Origin: Fodinibius sp036381435
Lineage (GTDB): Bacteria; Bacteroidota; Rhodothermia; Balneolales; Balneolaceae
Direction of reading: 5' to 3'
DNA length: 64,000 nucleotides
Assembly: GCA_036381435.1 (NCBI GenBank)
Contig: DASVCW010000035.1
Span: forward strand, 50,199-114,198
A program made the position numbers and the translations under genes. The notes below the pieces were generated by a model. That model was not told the origin of the DNA and made no database searches. It saw only the letters and a program-made list of their open reading frames with translations. This document shows positions 33,927-43,116 of the stretch, one piece after another (position 1 is the stretch's first letter; every line of letters begins with the position of its first letter).

Positions 33927-34823
33927 TTAGTAAAGCAGCCAGCGTGAAGCAGCTTTGAATTTGATGGTGTTGCTATAATTCAGCAAATAGTTCACAAACC
34001 GGTTCCAGGGATAGCCTATGATGATAAATTCTATGACGAAGGCTTTAAAAAAGATGTTCATCGTTACATAAATTCCAAAAGTCATCATAATCAAGAGAGT
34101 GAAAATAAAGGGCCTGAATTTTTTCCACCATAACAGGAAAGCCGATAGTTCGGTGAGTATGCCCGATAAAAGAATTAAAGTGGCTATGAATCTGCTCGAT
34201 AAGGCTAATTGCTGAATAGGGTTAAGTTGTAATTCGCTCGTTCTTGATAGAAGATCGACACTTTTTTCGCCAATCCACAGCCATAAGTGATAGCCATCCG
34301 GCCAAGTAAGGCCCGATGCAATAAGTTTACTGACTCCGGCCGAAGTATAAGCCAGGCCGGTGAAAAAGATGGTGAATCCGAAGGCAAAAGGCAGGGCCCG
34401 TTTGATATCACGAATAAACACACCGCCAAGGGCTAAGCCTAATAAACTAAATCCTATTAAGTTGGAGCTGTGCGGAATTTGTCCTTGCGAAAAGCGAACT
34501 ACGTATTGGATATGAAAGAGGACAAATGCCGGAGCGTAAGTCCACCTCAAACGTTTGGTAATCAGGGGAACAAGGATGAAAACAGTGATCAAACCGGCAT
34601 TGACGAAGGCAAGGTTGGTTTCGAAAAAAAATTCTACATCAATATAATTTGCAAGTCCAAGAGGGAGTATAACATCACTCAATCGTTGAATATAATAAGC
34701 CCATTCCCAGCTATAATAAAGTGTATAGACAACGGTAAACAGTTCGAAAACCCGGAGTTGCAACTTTGTTCCGGCGGATTCGGGCGAGTCTAATTCAAAA
34801 AGATTATGAAGCAGTTTATTCAT
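33927..34823 (-). CDS. HTTM-like multi-pass membrane protein
   Basis: About 298 residues from the ATG at 34823, with six or more transmembrane helices. The 'FTGLAYTSAGVSKLIASGLTWPDGYHLWLWI' region resembles the HTTM (horizontally transferred transmembrane) domain related to vitamin K-dependent gamma-carboxylase. The function in bacteria is unknown. The start overlaps the stop of the upstream 162-residue gene by 8 bp, so the two are co-translated and probably form a pair. Confidence 0.72.
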   Translation of the reverse strand: MNKLLHNLFELDSPESAGTKLQLRVFELFTVVYTLYYSWEWAYYIQRLSDVILPLGLANYIDVEFFFETNLAFVNAGLITVFILVPLITKRLRWTYAPAFVLFHIQYVVRFSQGQIPHSSNLIGFSLLGLALGGVFIRDIKRALPFAFGFTIFFTGLAYTSAGVSKLIASGLTWPDGYHLWLWIGEKSVDLLSRTSELQLNPIQQLALSSRFIATLILLSGILTELSAFLLWWKKFRPFIFTLLIMMTFGIYVTMNIFFKAFVIEFIIIGYPWNRFVNYLLNYSNTIKFKAASRWLLY

Positions 34824-35304
34824 CAATCTTTGCTATCGTTGATAAATTTGGATTTTTATAGGTCGTATCGCCGGTTAGCAAAAACATGGGGTAGGTGTAA
34901 ATAACAATTTCATTGTCATCGTTAAAAAAGCCCTTTACGCGGGTGATCATCCACATCTTGTCAGAATAACATTCAATTTGAAAAGTGCTTCGCAAGCCGT
35001 TTATTTTTTCGGCATCCCAGTACTTTGTTTTTTTAATATAGTTAGCAAAATCGAAGGGATTTATTCCATATTCCTGAAGAGAGATCACCCTTTCCTCAAT
35101 TTTATAAAGGGGCTTCACTCTCCATAAATTTGGCCGGTCTATATTTTCAACTTCTTCTACAACACCTCTTAAAAAGGGTTGTCCCGAGATAGAAAACATG
35201 GGAAAAATGCTGAAGGGCCAAAATTCACCCTTATGGGTAGCGACTAATACAATATTTATCAGGATAGTGATGAGCAGAATTTTTTTCACCCTTTCAGTAA
35301 CCAT
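34816..35304 (-). CDS. single-pass membrane protein paired with the HTTM-like gene
   Basis: A 162-residue protein with an N-terminal hydrophobic helix (about 9-24) and a soluble, probably periplasmic domain rich in Tyr and Asp. The segment 'FWPFSIFPMFS' directly after the helix is a feature I have seen beside HTTM-type proteins. It overlaps the next gene by 8 bp, pointing to a two-gene operon. The function is unknown. Confidence 0.7.
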   Translation of the reverse strand: MVTERVKKILLITILINIVLVATHKGEFWPFSIFPMFSISGQPFLRGVVEEVENIDRPNLWRVKPLYKIEERVISLQEYGINPFDFANYIKKTKYWDAEKINGLRSTFQIECYSDKMWMITRVKGFFNDDNEIVIYTYPMFLLTGDTTYKNPNLSTIAKIDE

Positions 35305-35591
35305 AGCTATTCTTTTTCTCTTGATGTCATTTTAAAACAGTTAAAAGCCGTGAATCGTTGATCTAACAGAGCAAAATTAAAGATTCTCAATCGCTACCCA
35401 CATCTTTTAACAAGAAGAGGAGGTGCAGCAAAAAATAAATTGTTACGAAGGCAGTTATATAAGTCATCTACAAGACTAATGCATTAAAGGAAAATTGCTC
35501 AGGAAATAAGAGCAAATATTCTCTTAATATGTTCTTTTAAAATCCTTAAATTCAGCGCAGTTCTTTAGAACATGCTATCCCTAAGTATTTA

Positions 35592-38096
35592 ATGGAAAAA
35601 ATTCTACAGTTTTTCAGGCCTCTAATAAAATTAAACTACCGGCATCCCTATTGGGTAATAGCCGTTGCCCTTTTGCTTTCCGTGATACTTGGCAGTTTTG
35701 CGGTTCAGCTTAAAATTGATACCAACCTTGCCAATTTGCTGCCTGAGAAAAACCCCCATGTCTTGGCTCTTGAAGAATTGCAGCAAACAGTAGGTGGTGA
35801 AACGCCGATGAAAGTGGCTATTAAATCTCCGAGCTTTAAAGACAATAAAGAGTTTGCGCTGGATTTAATTCGTGAAAGCTTACAATTGTTCGACCATCAA
35901 ACCGGTCAATATTTCTTTGAACGTGCCGAATTTCGAAAAGAAACCGAGTTTTTAAAAAATAATGCCCTTTATTTTGCTACACCAAGTGAGCTTAATGAAA
36001 TCACAAATTTCCTTGAGCATGAGATACAGAATGCCAAAGAAGAAGCAAATCCTTTTCTAATTAGTTTTGGAACTGATAATGAGGAGGAGGAATCACCGGA
36101 TATCAGTGACTTTGAAGAAACTTATAACTCACTGATTCCATCTGAATATCCCATAAGCGAGGATAGCACGTTGATGGTAGTGAGCTTTTACCCAACCGGA
36201 TCTAAAAGTGATTTAGATTATCTGGAAAACATGTTTGCTGCTTACGATTCATTGCTCACTACAATGAACCCCGGATCCTATAATGCAGATATGGAAGTAA
36301 AATTCGGAGGACGATTGCAGCGCCATCTCTTCGAAATAAATTCCATTACCAATGATGTTTTCAACAGTTTTGCATCCGGTATTTCGAGTGTCGTTTTACT
36401 GGTGATGTTTTACTTTTTTATAAAGAAGTATATTCATTACCGAAAAGGAAATTCGGGCGATGAAGACCGGAGTTTTTGGGAGCATCTCATACGTATGCCT
36501 GTTCCGGTGCTCGTTATTGGCCTTCCGCTCCTCATAAGTTTGGCCTGGACTTTCGGCGTGACCTATTTTGTGCTCGGAATGCTTAATACAATGACATCCG
36601 TACTTTTTGTCATTCTTTTCGGAATGGGTATTGATTACGGCATTCATTTTTATGCGCGTTATATCGAAATTCGTTCAGCAGGAAAGTCAGTTAAGGATGC
36701 CCTGTTTACAACTTATGAGAATACCGGTTCGGCTATTATCGTCAGTGCTTTAACCACTGCTCTTTCTTTGTTTGTACTTATTTTTGCACAATTTCGCGGC
36801 TTCTCTGAATTTGGTTATATAGCGGGATCAGGTATTTTGCTGGCCCTGTTTTGCATGCTTTTTGTCTTGCCTGCTCTGCTGGTCATCTTTGAGCGTATGA
36901 ATTGGATTTTGATCAATCAAAAAATGGGAGAAGAAGCCCAAACTGATAAGTCAGGCCATAGATTTCCCTGGTCCCGGGCCATTGTTGTGGTTGGGTTATT
37001 AATATCATTTGCAGTGATTCTAAATTATCAGAAACTGGATTTCCAATATGATTTTGCGGAGCTGGAGCCGGATTATCCCAAATACGAGGAATTCAATCGT
37101 TTTGCGGGTGATATTTCTGACTCGGATAAACGTAATCCCGCTTACATTCTCGCTGATAACCAACAACAGGTGCTCGAGATTATGGAAGAAATCCGCTATA
37201 AGATGAAGACAGATACTGCAAGTCCTACTATTTTAGATGTCGAAGCATTGCCCGAGCGTTTTCCTGCTTCCGATTCCGCAGTTCAATCTAAACTTAAAAA
37301 AATTGCCCAAATAAGAGAGTTGCTGAATGATCCTTTCCTAAAAAATCAGGATGATTCTCAACTCGCTAAATTACGGCAAGCTGCCCAAACCAGGCAATCG
37401 CTGGAAATCAGTCAAATCCCGGATTTTATCAAAAGCCAGTTTCTTACAAAAGACGGGGAAGTTGGTAACTTTGTCATTGTCTATCCCAGTGTTGGGCTTT
37501 CTGATGGAAAAAAATCCATAGCTTTTAAAGATGATGTCGGGAAAATTACCATCGACAGCGGTGAGACTTTCTACGCCGCCAGTACATCTATAATTGCTGC
37601 AGAAATGCTCGATTTAATGTCCACCGAAGCTCCCTGGATGGTAGGCGCCACTTTTGTAATGATTTTTATCCTGATGTTGTTCTCCTTCCGTTCATTGCGC
37701 TGGGCACTTGTCGCAATGCTTCCCCTTGTAGTAGGCCTGCTGTGGATGTTCGGAATCATGATCTTAACCGGCTTAATGTTCAATTTTTATAATTTAGTGG
37801 TACTCCCCGCTATTTTGGGAATCGGTGAAGACAGTGGAGTTCACCTCGCGCACCGCTACATAGAAGAGGGCAGAAACAGCATGTGGAGCGTTCTTTCGAG
37901 CACAGGCCAGCATGTTACCATCGGTGCGGTAACAACCATGCTGGGCTTTGCGGGACTTATATTCACCAATCACCCCGGATTACAGTCGCTAGGTTTAATC
38001 GCTACCATCGGTATTGGAATGATCCTTCTGGCAGCCCTTACCTTTTTACCTGCCCTGATTCAATGGCTCGAAGACAAAAACTGGATACGGTTTTAG
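35592..38096 (+). CDS. MMPL/RND-family transporter
   Basis: An 834-residue inner-membrane protein with a 12-helix RND layout: two copies of one N-terminal helix, a large periplasmic loop and a five-helix bundle. The sterol-sensing-like patterns 'LFGMGIDYGIHFYARYIE' (about 342-359) and 'PAILGIGEDSGVHLAHRY' (about 740-757) are present in both halves. It is driven by the proton gradient and likely moves lipids or hopanoids (HpnN-like) to the envelope. No periplasmic adaptor gene is adjacent. Confidence 0.9.
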   Translation: MEKILQFFRPLIKLNYRHPYWVIAVALLLSVILGSFAVQLKIDTNLANLLPEKNPHVLALEELQQTVGGETPMKVAIKSPSFKDNKEFALDLIRESLQLFDHQTGQYFFERAEFRKETEFLKNNALYFATPSELNEITNFLEHEIQNAKEEANPFLISFGTDNEEEESPDISDFEETYNSLIPSEYPISEDSTLMVVSFYPTGSKSDLDYLENMFAAYDSLLTTMNPGSYNADMEVKFGGRLQRHLFEINSITNDVFNSFASGISSVVLLVMFYFFIKKYIHYRKGNSGDEDRSFWEHLIRMPVPVLVIGLPLLISLAWTFGVTYFVLGMLNTMTSVLFVILFGMGIDYGIHFYARYIEIRSAGKSVKDALFTTYENTGSAIIVSALTTALSLFVLIFAQFRGFSEFGYIAGSGILLALFCMLFVLPALLVIFERMNWILINQKMGEEAQTDKSGHRFPWSRAIVVVGLLISFAVILNYQKLDFQYDFAELEPDYPKYEEFNRFAGDISDSDKRNPAYILADNQQQVLEIMEEIRYKMKTDTASPTILDVEALPERFPASDSAVQSKLKKIAQIRELLNDPFLKNQDDSQLAKLRQAAQTRQSLEISQIPDFIKSQFLTKDGEVGNFVIVYPSVGLSDGKKSIAFKDDVGKITIDSGETFYAASTSIIAAEMLDLMSTEAPWMVGATFVMIFILMLFSFRSLRWALVAMLPLVVGLLWMFGIMILTGLMFNFYNLVVLPAILGIGEDSGVHLAHRYIEEGRNSMWSVLSSTGQHVTIGAVTTMLGFAGLIFTNHPGLQSLGLIATIGIGMILLAALTFLPALIQWLEDKNWIRF

Positions 38097-38167
38097 GATT
38101 GTCGATTTTAGATTGATGATTTTTGATTATATTCGTCAATCATGAATCATAAATCGAAAATCCACTT

Positions 38168-39550
38168 ATGATTGTTCATCTTTTAAAACCGGAATTCGAT
38201 GAGCTGATCGAAGCCAAAGACTGGGTGGCTTTGAAAGATATTTTAAATGATGTTCCCGCCGTTGATGTCGCCGAATTATTAGAAGAGATTGAAACGGATG
38301 TGGCCATCGTCATTTTTCGCCTGTTAAAAAAAGACAAAGCAGCTGATGTTTTTACCTACCTAAGTTCGGGTAAAGGTGTAGAATTACTTGATGTTTTCTC
38401 CGCTCAGCAGCTTAGCGAAGTAATGTCGAATCTGGAGCCGGATGAACGCGTAGCGCTGATGGAAGAGTTACCCGGCCACCTAACCCAGCGGGTGATGAAT
38501 TCCATGGACAGGGATGACAAAAAATTCGTCCAAAAACTGTTGGGTTATCCCGAGGAAAGTGTTGGCCGTTTGATGACCCCCCGGTATGTCAAAGTCAAAA
38601 AAGGCTGGACCATTCAAAAAGGGATGGAACACATCCGAAAATTCGGGCATAGTGCAGAAACGGTAAACGTAATTTACGTAGTTGATGAACGGGAGCATTT
38701 AATTGATGATTTGCGCCTCAACCAGTTGATTTTAGCCGATCCGGAAGCCGAAATATCAACTTTGATGGACGAAAGTTTCGAAGCCTTAAGTGCCTTCGAT
38801 GACCAGGAAGAAGCCGTGAAAATGCTCAGTAAATATGATCGCGTAGCCATGCCGGTCGTTGATTCAGGGGGTATTTTGGTAGGTATTGTAACGGTTGATG
38901 ATGTTATTGACGTGGCCGAAGAAGAAACTACCGAAGATATGCAGCTTATGGCCGGTATGGACGTGTTAGATGATTACTATTCTCAAACGTCTGTTTTTGA
39001 GATGGTCAAAAAACGCATCGGCTGGCTGGCACTTCTTTTTGTGGGGCAGCTTTTCACAGCAACCGCTATGGGTTCCTATGAAAGCGTTATTGCCAACGCC
39101 GTTTTCTTGTCCCTGTTTATCCCTATGATTATCTCCAGCGGTGGTAACTCGGGTACACAGGCTGCAACCCTGATTATTCGCGCACTTTCAACCGAAGACA
39201 TTGAACTGAAAGGATGGTTGAAAGTGTTGGGACGTGAGCTGTTGTCGGGATTATTGCTTGGCATGATCATGGCTTTAATAGGCTTTTTTGTTATTATCAG
39301 CTGGGGCTATCTGGTTAGTGATGTCCCCTCCGAAGAGCTCATATTAAGTGCGGTTGTAGTGGGGCTAAGCCTTATTGGCGTAGTTCTATGGGGAAATTTA
39401 AGCGGATCTATGTTGCCCTTTGCGCTTTCAAAAATGGGGCTTGACCCTGCTGTAAGCTCGGCACCCTTTGTATCCACTTTGAGTGATGTGACCGGAATTA
39501 TCATTTATTTTTCAATTGCAATTGCTTTACTTGAAGGCATTGTACTTTAG
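38168..39550 (+). CDS. mgtE: magnesium transporter MgtE
   Basis: A 460-residue Mg2+ channel. The cytosolic MgtE N domain (about 1-125), two CBS domains (about 135-255) that sense Mg, a connecting helix and a five-helix membrane domain (about 285-460) are complete. The pore motif 'GGNSGTQAATLIIRAL' is clear, and 'LPFALSKMGLDPAVSSAPFVSTLSDVTG' completes the membrane signature. It stands as its own transcription unit. Confidence 0.96.
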   Translation: MIVHLLKPEFDELIEAKDWVALKDILNDVPAVDVAELLEEIETDVAIVIFRLLKKDKAADVFTYLSSGKGVELLDVFSAQQLSEVMSNLEPDERVALMEELPGHLTQRVMNSMDRDDKKFVQKLLGYPEESVGRLMTPRYVKVKKGWTIQKGMEHIRKFGHSAETVNVIYVVDEREHLIDDLRLNQLILADPEAEISTLMDESFEALSAFDDQEEAVKMLSKYDRVAMPVVDSGGILVGIVTVDDVIDVAEEETTEDMQLMAGMDVLDDYYSQTSVFEMVKKRIGWLALLFVGQLFTATAMGSYESVIANAVFLSLFIPMIISSGGNSGTQAATLIIRALSTEDIELKGWLKVLGRELLSGLLLGMIMALIGFFVIISWGYLVSDVPSEELILSAVVVGLSLIGVVLWGNLSGSMLPFALSKMGLDPAVSSAPFVSTLSDVTGIIIYFSIAIALLEGIVL

Positions 39551-39555
39551 AACCA

Positions 39556-39647
39556 ACCTGTAAGCGTCCGCGGGCTTGGCGGACCTGACAGCGTTAGTTA
39601 CAAAGACGCTGACAGGAACCGAAAAAAACGCCGGAACCTGTCAGGTC
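39556..39647. repeat. CCTGACAGG-family repeat with a nested hairpin
   Basis: CCTGTAAGCGTC is followed by a GTCCGC...GCGGAC hairpin and then CCTGACAGCGTTA, ACGCTGACAGGAACC and GGAACCTGTCAGGTC. Related to 8233, 9531 and 15685. Confidence 0.65.
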
Positions 39648-39688
39648 ATAATTTAAAATCAAAAACTAATCACCAACAGCGTAAATCT

Positions 39689-40537
39689 ATGAAACAATAT
39701 CTTGATTTAGTGAGAAGTGTTTTAGAAAACGGGGTCAGAAAATCAAATCGTACCGGTACTGACACCATTTCAAGCTTTGCTGAGTTTTATAAAGTAGATC
39801 TGTCAAAAGGCTTTCCGCTGCTGACCACCAAAAAAGTATATTTTCGTTCGGTGATTCTAGAATTACTTTGGTACTTGCGGGGTGAAGATCATATCCGCTG
39901 GCTGCGTGATGAAAATGATTGTCATATCTGGGATGCCTGGGCTGATGATGACGGCCATGTTGGCCCTATTTATCCTGTTCTCTGGCGACGGTTCCCCTAT
40001 CATGAGGAAGAAGAAATTCGTTTCGAGGGTGATGCTTCTCACATCGTTAAATCAGTTTGGATAAAAAAAGAGTTTGACCAGGTTCAGCGTGCCATTGATA
40101 TGCTGAAAAATAATCCCAATAGCCGTAGAATTGTGGTGAGCGCCTGGCATCCCGGCTTGATAAATAACATGGCGTTGCCGCCTTGCCATCTGATGTACAT
40201 TTTCAACGTATCTAATGGAAAGCTAAATTGCCATCTTACCCAGCGTTCCGGTGATATTGCCCTTGGCATTCCCTTTAACCTGGCCTGTTATGCGACTCTT
40301 ACCATGGCCATTGCCAATGAAGTTGGACTCGAGTATGGCACTTTTGCACACACCATTGTGGATGCTCATATCTACGAAAATCATATTGACGGACTTAAGG
40401 AGCAGTTAAAACGCAAACCAAAAGCTCTGCCAACATTAAAAATTGCCGACAAACCGGTCGATGAACTGGAGTTCAACGATTTTACGTTAGAAAATTACGA
40501 TCCCGATCCGGCCATTAAATTTGAGGTAGCAGTATGA
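39689..40537 (+). CDS. thyA: thymidylate synthase
   Basis: Converts dUMP to dTMP using methylenetetrahydrofolate in the cytosol. The 282-residue protein has the catalytic cysteine Cys166 in 'LPPCHLMYIF', the 'LTQRSGDIALGIPFN' phosphate/dUMP-binding segment, and the C-terminal 'FEVAV'. The stop overlaps the folA start by four bases (ATGA), so the pair that makes and recycles the folate product is translated together. Confidence 0.98.
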   Translation: MKQYLDLVRSVLENGVRKSNRTGTDTISSFAEFYKVDLSKGFPLLTTKKVYFRSVILELLWYLRGEDHIRWLRDENDCHIWDAWADDDGHVGPIYPVLWRRFPYHEEEEIRFEGDASHIVKSVWIKKEFDQVQRAIDMLKNNPNSRRIVVSAWHPGLINNMALPPCHLMYIFNVSNGKLNCHLTQRSGDIALGIPFNLACYATLTMAIANEVGLEYGTFAHTIVDAHIYENHIDGLKEQLKRKPKALPTLKIADKPVDELEFNDFTLENYDPDPAIKFEVAV

Positions 40538-41013
40538 CTTTAGCAGCAATCGTAGCTCACGACCCCAATCTTGTAATTGGTAACAACGGCGGGCTACCTT
40601 GGCATTATTCCGAAGATCTGAAATATTTCAAGCGAATCACCATGGGGCATCCTATGCTGATGGGACGAGGAGTTTTCGAAGATCTTGACGAAAAGCCGCT
40701 ACCTGGCCGTGAAAATGTGGTATTAAGCCGCAGTATAAATTATGAACATGTACCCACTTTTTCTTCCATTGATGCTGCGCTTAATTATCTAAAAAAAGAA
40801 GAGGTCGTTTTTGTAATCGGCGGGGGAGAGATTTATAACCAAACGTTAGATCAGACAGATAAGCTTTTCGTGACTGAAATTCATCAGGAATATAAAGGAG
40901 ATACTTATTTCCCCGAATACCGTGATAAAATCGGAACCACCTGGAAAGAAATAAAACGTGAGAACAAGCCGGAATTATCGTTCGTGGTTTATGAACGAAT
41001 GAAGGGAGGATAG
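40534..41013 (+). CDS. folA: dihydrofolate reductase
   Basis: Reduces dihydrofolate produced by ThyA. The 159-residue protein contains 'NLVIGNNGGLPWH', the 'MGRGVFED' and 'VLSRS' NADPH-binding parts and 'FVIGGGEIYNQTL' (about 90-102). Translation is coupled to thyA by a 4-bp overlap. The downstream 45 bp hold an ATGACTCAT-type inverted repeat between convergent genes. Confidence 0.97.
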   Translation: MTLAAIVAHDPNLVIGNNGGLPWHYSEDLKYFKRITMGHPMLMGRGVFEDLDEKPLPGRENVVLSRSINYEHVPTFSSIDAALNYLKKEEVVFVIGGGEIYNQTLDQTDKLFVTEIHQEYKGDTYFPEYRDKIGTTWKEIKRENKPELSFVVYERMKGG

Positions 41014-41058
41014 TCATGAGTCTTGAGATCTGTTTGCTCATGACTCAATACTCATGAC

Positions 41059-42315
41059 TCACAGCTCCAGTTCCTTCAAATGCACCACGTAAGGTTTAAC
41101 CACCGGTTGAGTGAGAGCGATAATATTTTCCGTATCGGCAGCTTTGGAGAATTCCACCGCCTTGTCTTTTTCCTCTAAAATCCAGATGCCTTCATTTTCA
41201 TAGCGGTAAGCTTCACTGTAGCTTTCATCGAATGAATAGTAATATTCGCTGTTCTTTTCATCATACGGAAGTTTCAGTTTCTTGAGGACCTGCTGCGTTT
41301 TTGCTTTCACTTCATTTTTTAATTTATCAGAAGGCTCAGCATCTAAAAACGAAGTACGAAACAGTGAACGCGATTGAAACCGCTTGCAGAGATCAGATAG
41401 AATGGCATCATCGGCATACTGCCAGTGTTTAATGCTCTGGAAAACATCATTATCATCCAGTCGCAGGTATTGTTGCAAAACTTTTTTTGAGATGCCTTTT
41501 TTAGCACTTGGCTGTTCTTCCAGAAAAAATTTCAGAGCAGGGGAGCCATGATGTAATTCTTCTCCGTTGGTGATAACTTCCCGCACCCTTTGAAAGATAT
41601 GACGAAGCAGTATATCGGCACTGAGCACGGTTTTATGAAGATAAACTTGCATATACATCAATCTGCGGGCTAAAATGTAATTCTCAATGGCATAAATGCC
41701 TTTCTTTTCAATCACAATATTACCTTTATAGACCCGCATCGTTTTCAAGATTCGCTCAATACCTACGGAACCTTCGTAAACGGCGGTGAAGGCACTATCA
41801 CGCTTCAGATAATCCAGCCGGTCAATATCGAGTTGTGATGATACCAACTGGTTCAAAAACGGTTTTTTGGAATATTGACCGGTAAATATTTTGATCGCCA
41901 TATCAAGAGCCCCGTTCATTTCTCTGTTAAGATGACGCATAATGGCCAGAGTCATCATCTCATGATGAAAGTCATCAATAAGGTTGAATTCTAAGGTATG
42001 AGAAAGGGGGCCATGTCCGATATCGTGCAACAGTACGGCAATGAGTGTTCCTTCATACTCGGCGGGACTGATGGTCGTATCTTTTTCGCGCAGGTTATTA
42101 AGCGTGCGCTGAGCCAGCTCCATCGCTCCCAGGGCATGGGCAAAGCGCGAATGTTCGGCAGCGGGAAAAACCAAATACCCTAAGCCCATTTGCTTGATTC
42201 GCCGAAGACGCTGTATAAAAGGGTGATCAATCAAATCTAAAATTACTCCTTTAGGCACGGTGATGAAGCCGTGAATAGGATCATTAAAAATTTTGTACTG
42301 CGTGCTTTTATCCAT
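41059..42315 (-). CDS. HD-domain phosphohydrolase (dNTPase-like)
   Basis: A 418-residue cytosolic enzyme with an HD domain. Metal ligands are His55 in 'AEHSRFAHALG' and His97-Asp98 in 'LLHDIGHGPLSHTLE'. The N-terminal 'IFNDPIHGFI' and the layout match the YdhJ-like subgroup related to dGTP triphosphohydrolase and SAMHD1. It may hydrolyse dNTPs, which would fit the nearby thymidylate genes. The C-terminal about 180 residues are more variable. Function beyond phosphohydrolase is inferred. Confidence 0.9.
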   Translation of the reverse strand: MDKSTQYKIFNDPIHGFITVPKGVILDLIDHPFIQRLRRIKQMGLGYLVFPAAEHSRFAHALGAMELAQRTLNNLREKDTTISPAEYEGTLIAVLLHDIGHGPLSHTLEFNLIDDFHHEMMTLAIMRHLNREMNGALDMAIKIFTGQYSKKPFLNQLVSSQLDIDRLDYLKRDSAFTAVYEGSVGIERILKTMRVYKGNIVIEKKGIYAIENYILARRLMYMQVYLHKTVLSADILLRHIFQRVREVITNGEELHHGSPALKFFLEEQPSAKKGISKKVLQQYLRLDDNDVFQSIKHWQYADDAILSDLCKRFQSRSLFRTSFLDAEPSDKLKNEVKAKTQQVLKKLKLPYDEKNSEYYYSFDESYSEAYRYENEGIWILEEKDKAVEFSKAADTENIIALTQPVVKPYVVHLKELEL

Positions 42316-42480
42316 TACCTAAAAATTTTTCACTTATTGCGCGCCCTTAGCGATTTCTTAGCGCTCCTTGCGGTTAAACCGCAGAGACGCAAAACTTACG
42401 CAAGGTACGCAAAGAATCTAATCACTCGTCATCCAAAAGTAAACCTTCTTCGTGCAACTTCGCGCTTGAGCATCTTGGTG

Positions 42481-42957
42481 TTATAGTTCAGGATTAATCA
42501 TGAACTTATTCATATTCTTAACCTCTGGCAGCCGGCTGGCCCGCTGCTTCTTCAAATCAAACCAAACACCGTGAGCTTCCGCCACAGAAACAAGCCTTTT
42601 ATTATCAGATGTATAAATAGCCTGAAAACTGGAAATGCTGGTATTTCCCAACGATTTGATGCCGGAGCCAATCAATAGATCAGCAGGATATTCAACCGGC
42701 CTGACGAAATCAATCTTAAGACCGGCGAGAACAAAGCTGTATCCGTTCCTTAATTGATCAGCAAAGTCAGGTACCTGACGGATGAAGTGAATGCGAGCTT
42801 CTTCATAATAGGTGCTGAAAATGGCATTGTTTACATGATTTAGTGGATCTAAATCTCTGAAACGAATAGTGATACTGTGCCAGTGGGGGAAATTATCTTT
42901 GCTGTATTCGGGACGGTTCATTCTTGAGTTTTTAAAAAACTGAAAATTTTTAAACAT
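42481..42957 (-). CDS. acyl-CoA thioesterase (4HBT hotdog fold)
   Basis: A 158-residue (from ATG 42957) hotdog-fold protein. The signature 'FRDLDPLNHVNNAIFSTYYEEARIHF' holds the catalytic aspartate and asparagine region of the YbgC/FadM-like thioesterases. It would hydrolyse acyl-CoA in the cytosol. An internal ATG at 42921 is another possible start, giving 146 residues. The downstream 165 bp contain a simple repeat (GCGGTTAAACCGC with CGCAAAG units). Confidence 0.88.
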   Translation of the reverse strand: MFKNFQFFKNSRMNRPEYSKDNFPHWHSITIRFRDLDPLNHVNNAIFSTYYEEARIHFIRQVPDFADQLRNGYSFVLAGLKIDFVRPVEYPADLLIGSGIKSLGNTSISSFQAIYTSDNKRLVSVAEAHGVWFDLKKQRASRLPEVKNMNKFMINPEL

Positions 42958-43116
42958 CAAGTTAAGTAAAAGAAGGGTTTATAGAAAAATGTAGAATATC
43001 GAACAAGGAACTATGAATTGGAACTTTTAATTCATAACTCATCATTAATAATTCAAAATTCATATGCTTATATTCACAGACGCAAACCCAAAATTAAACA
43101 TGTTTGACCCAATTTT

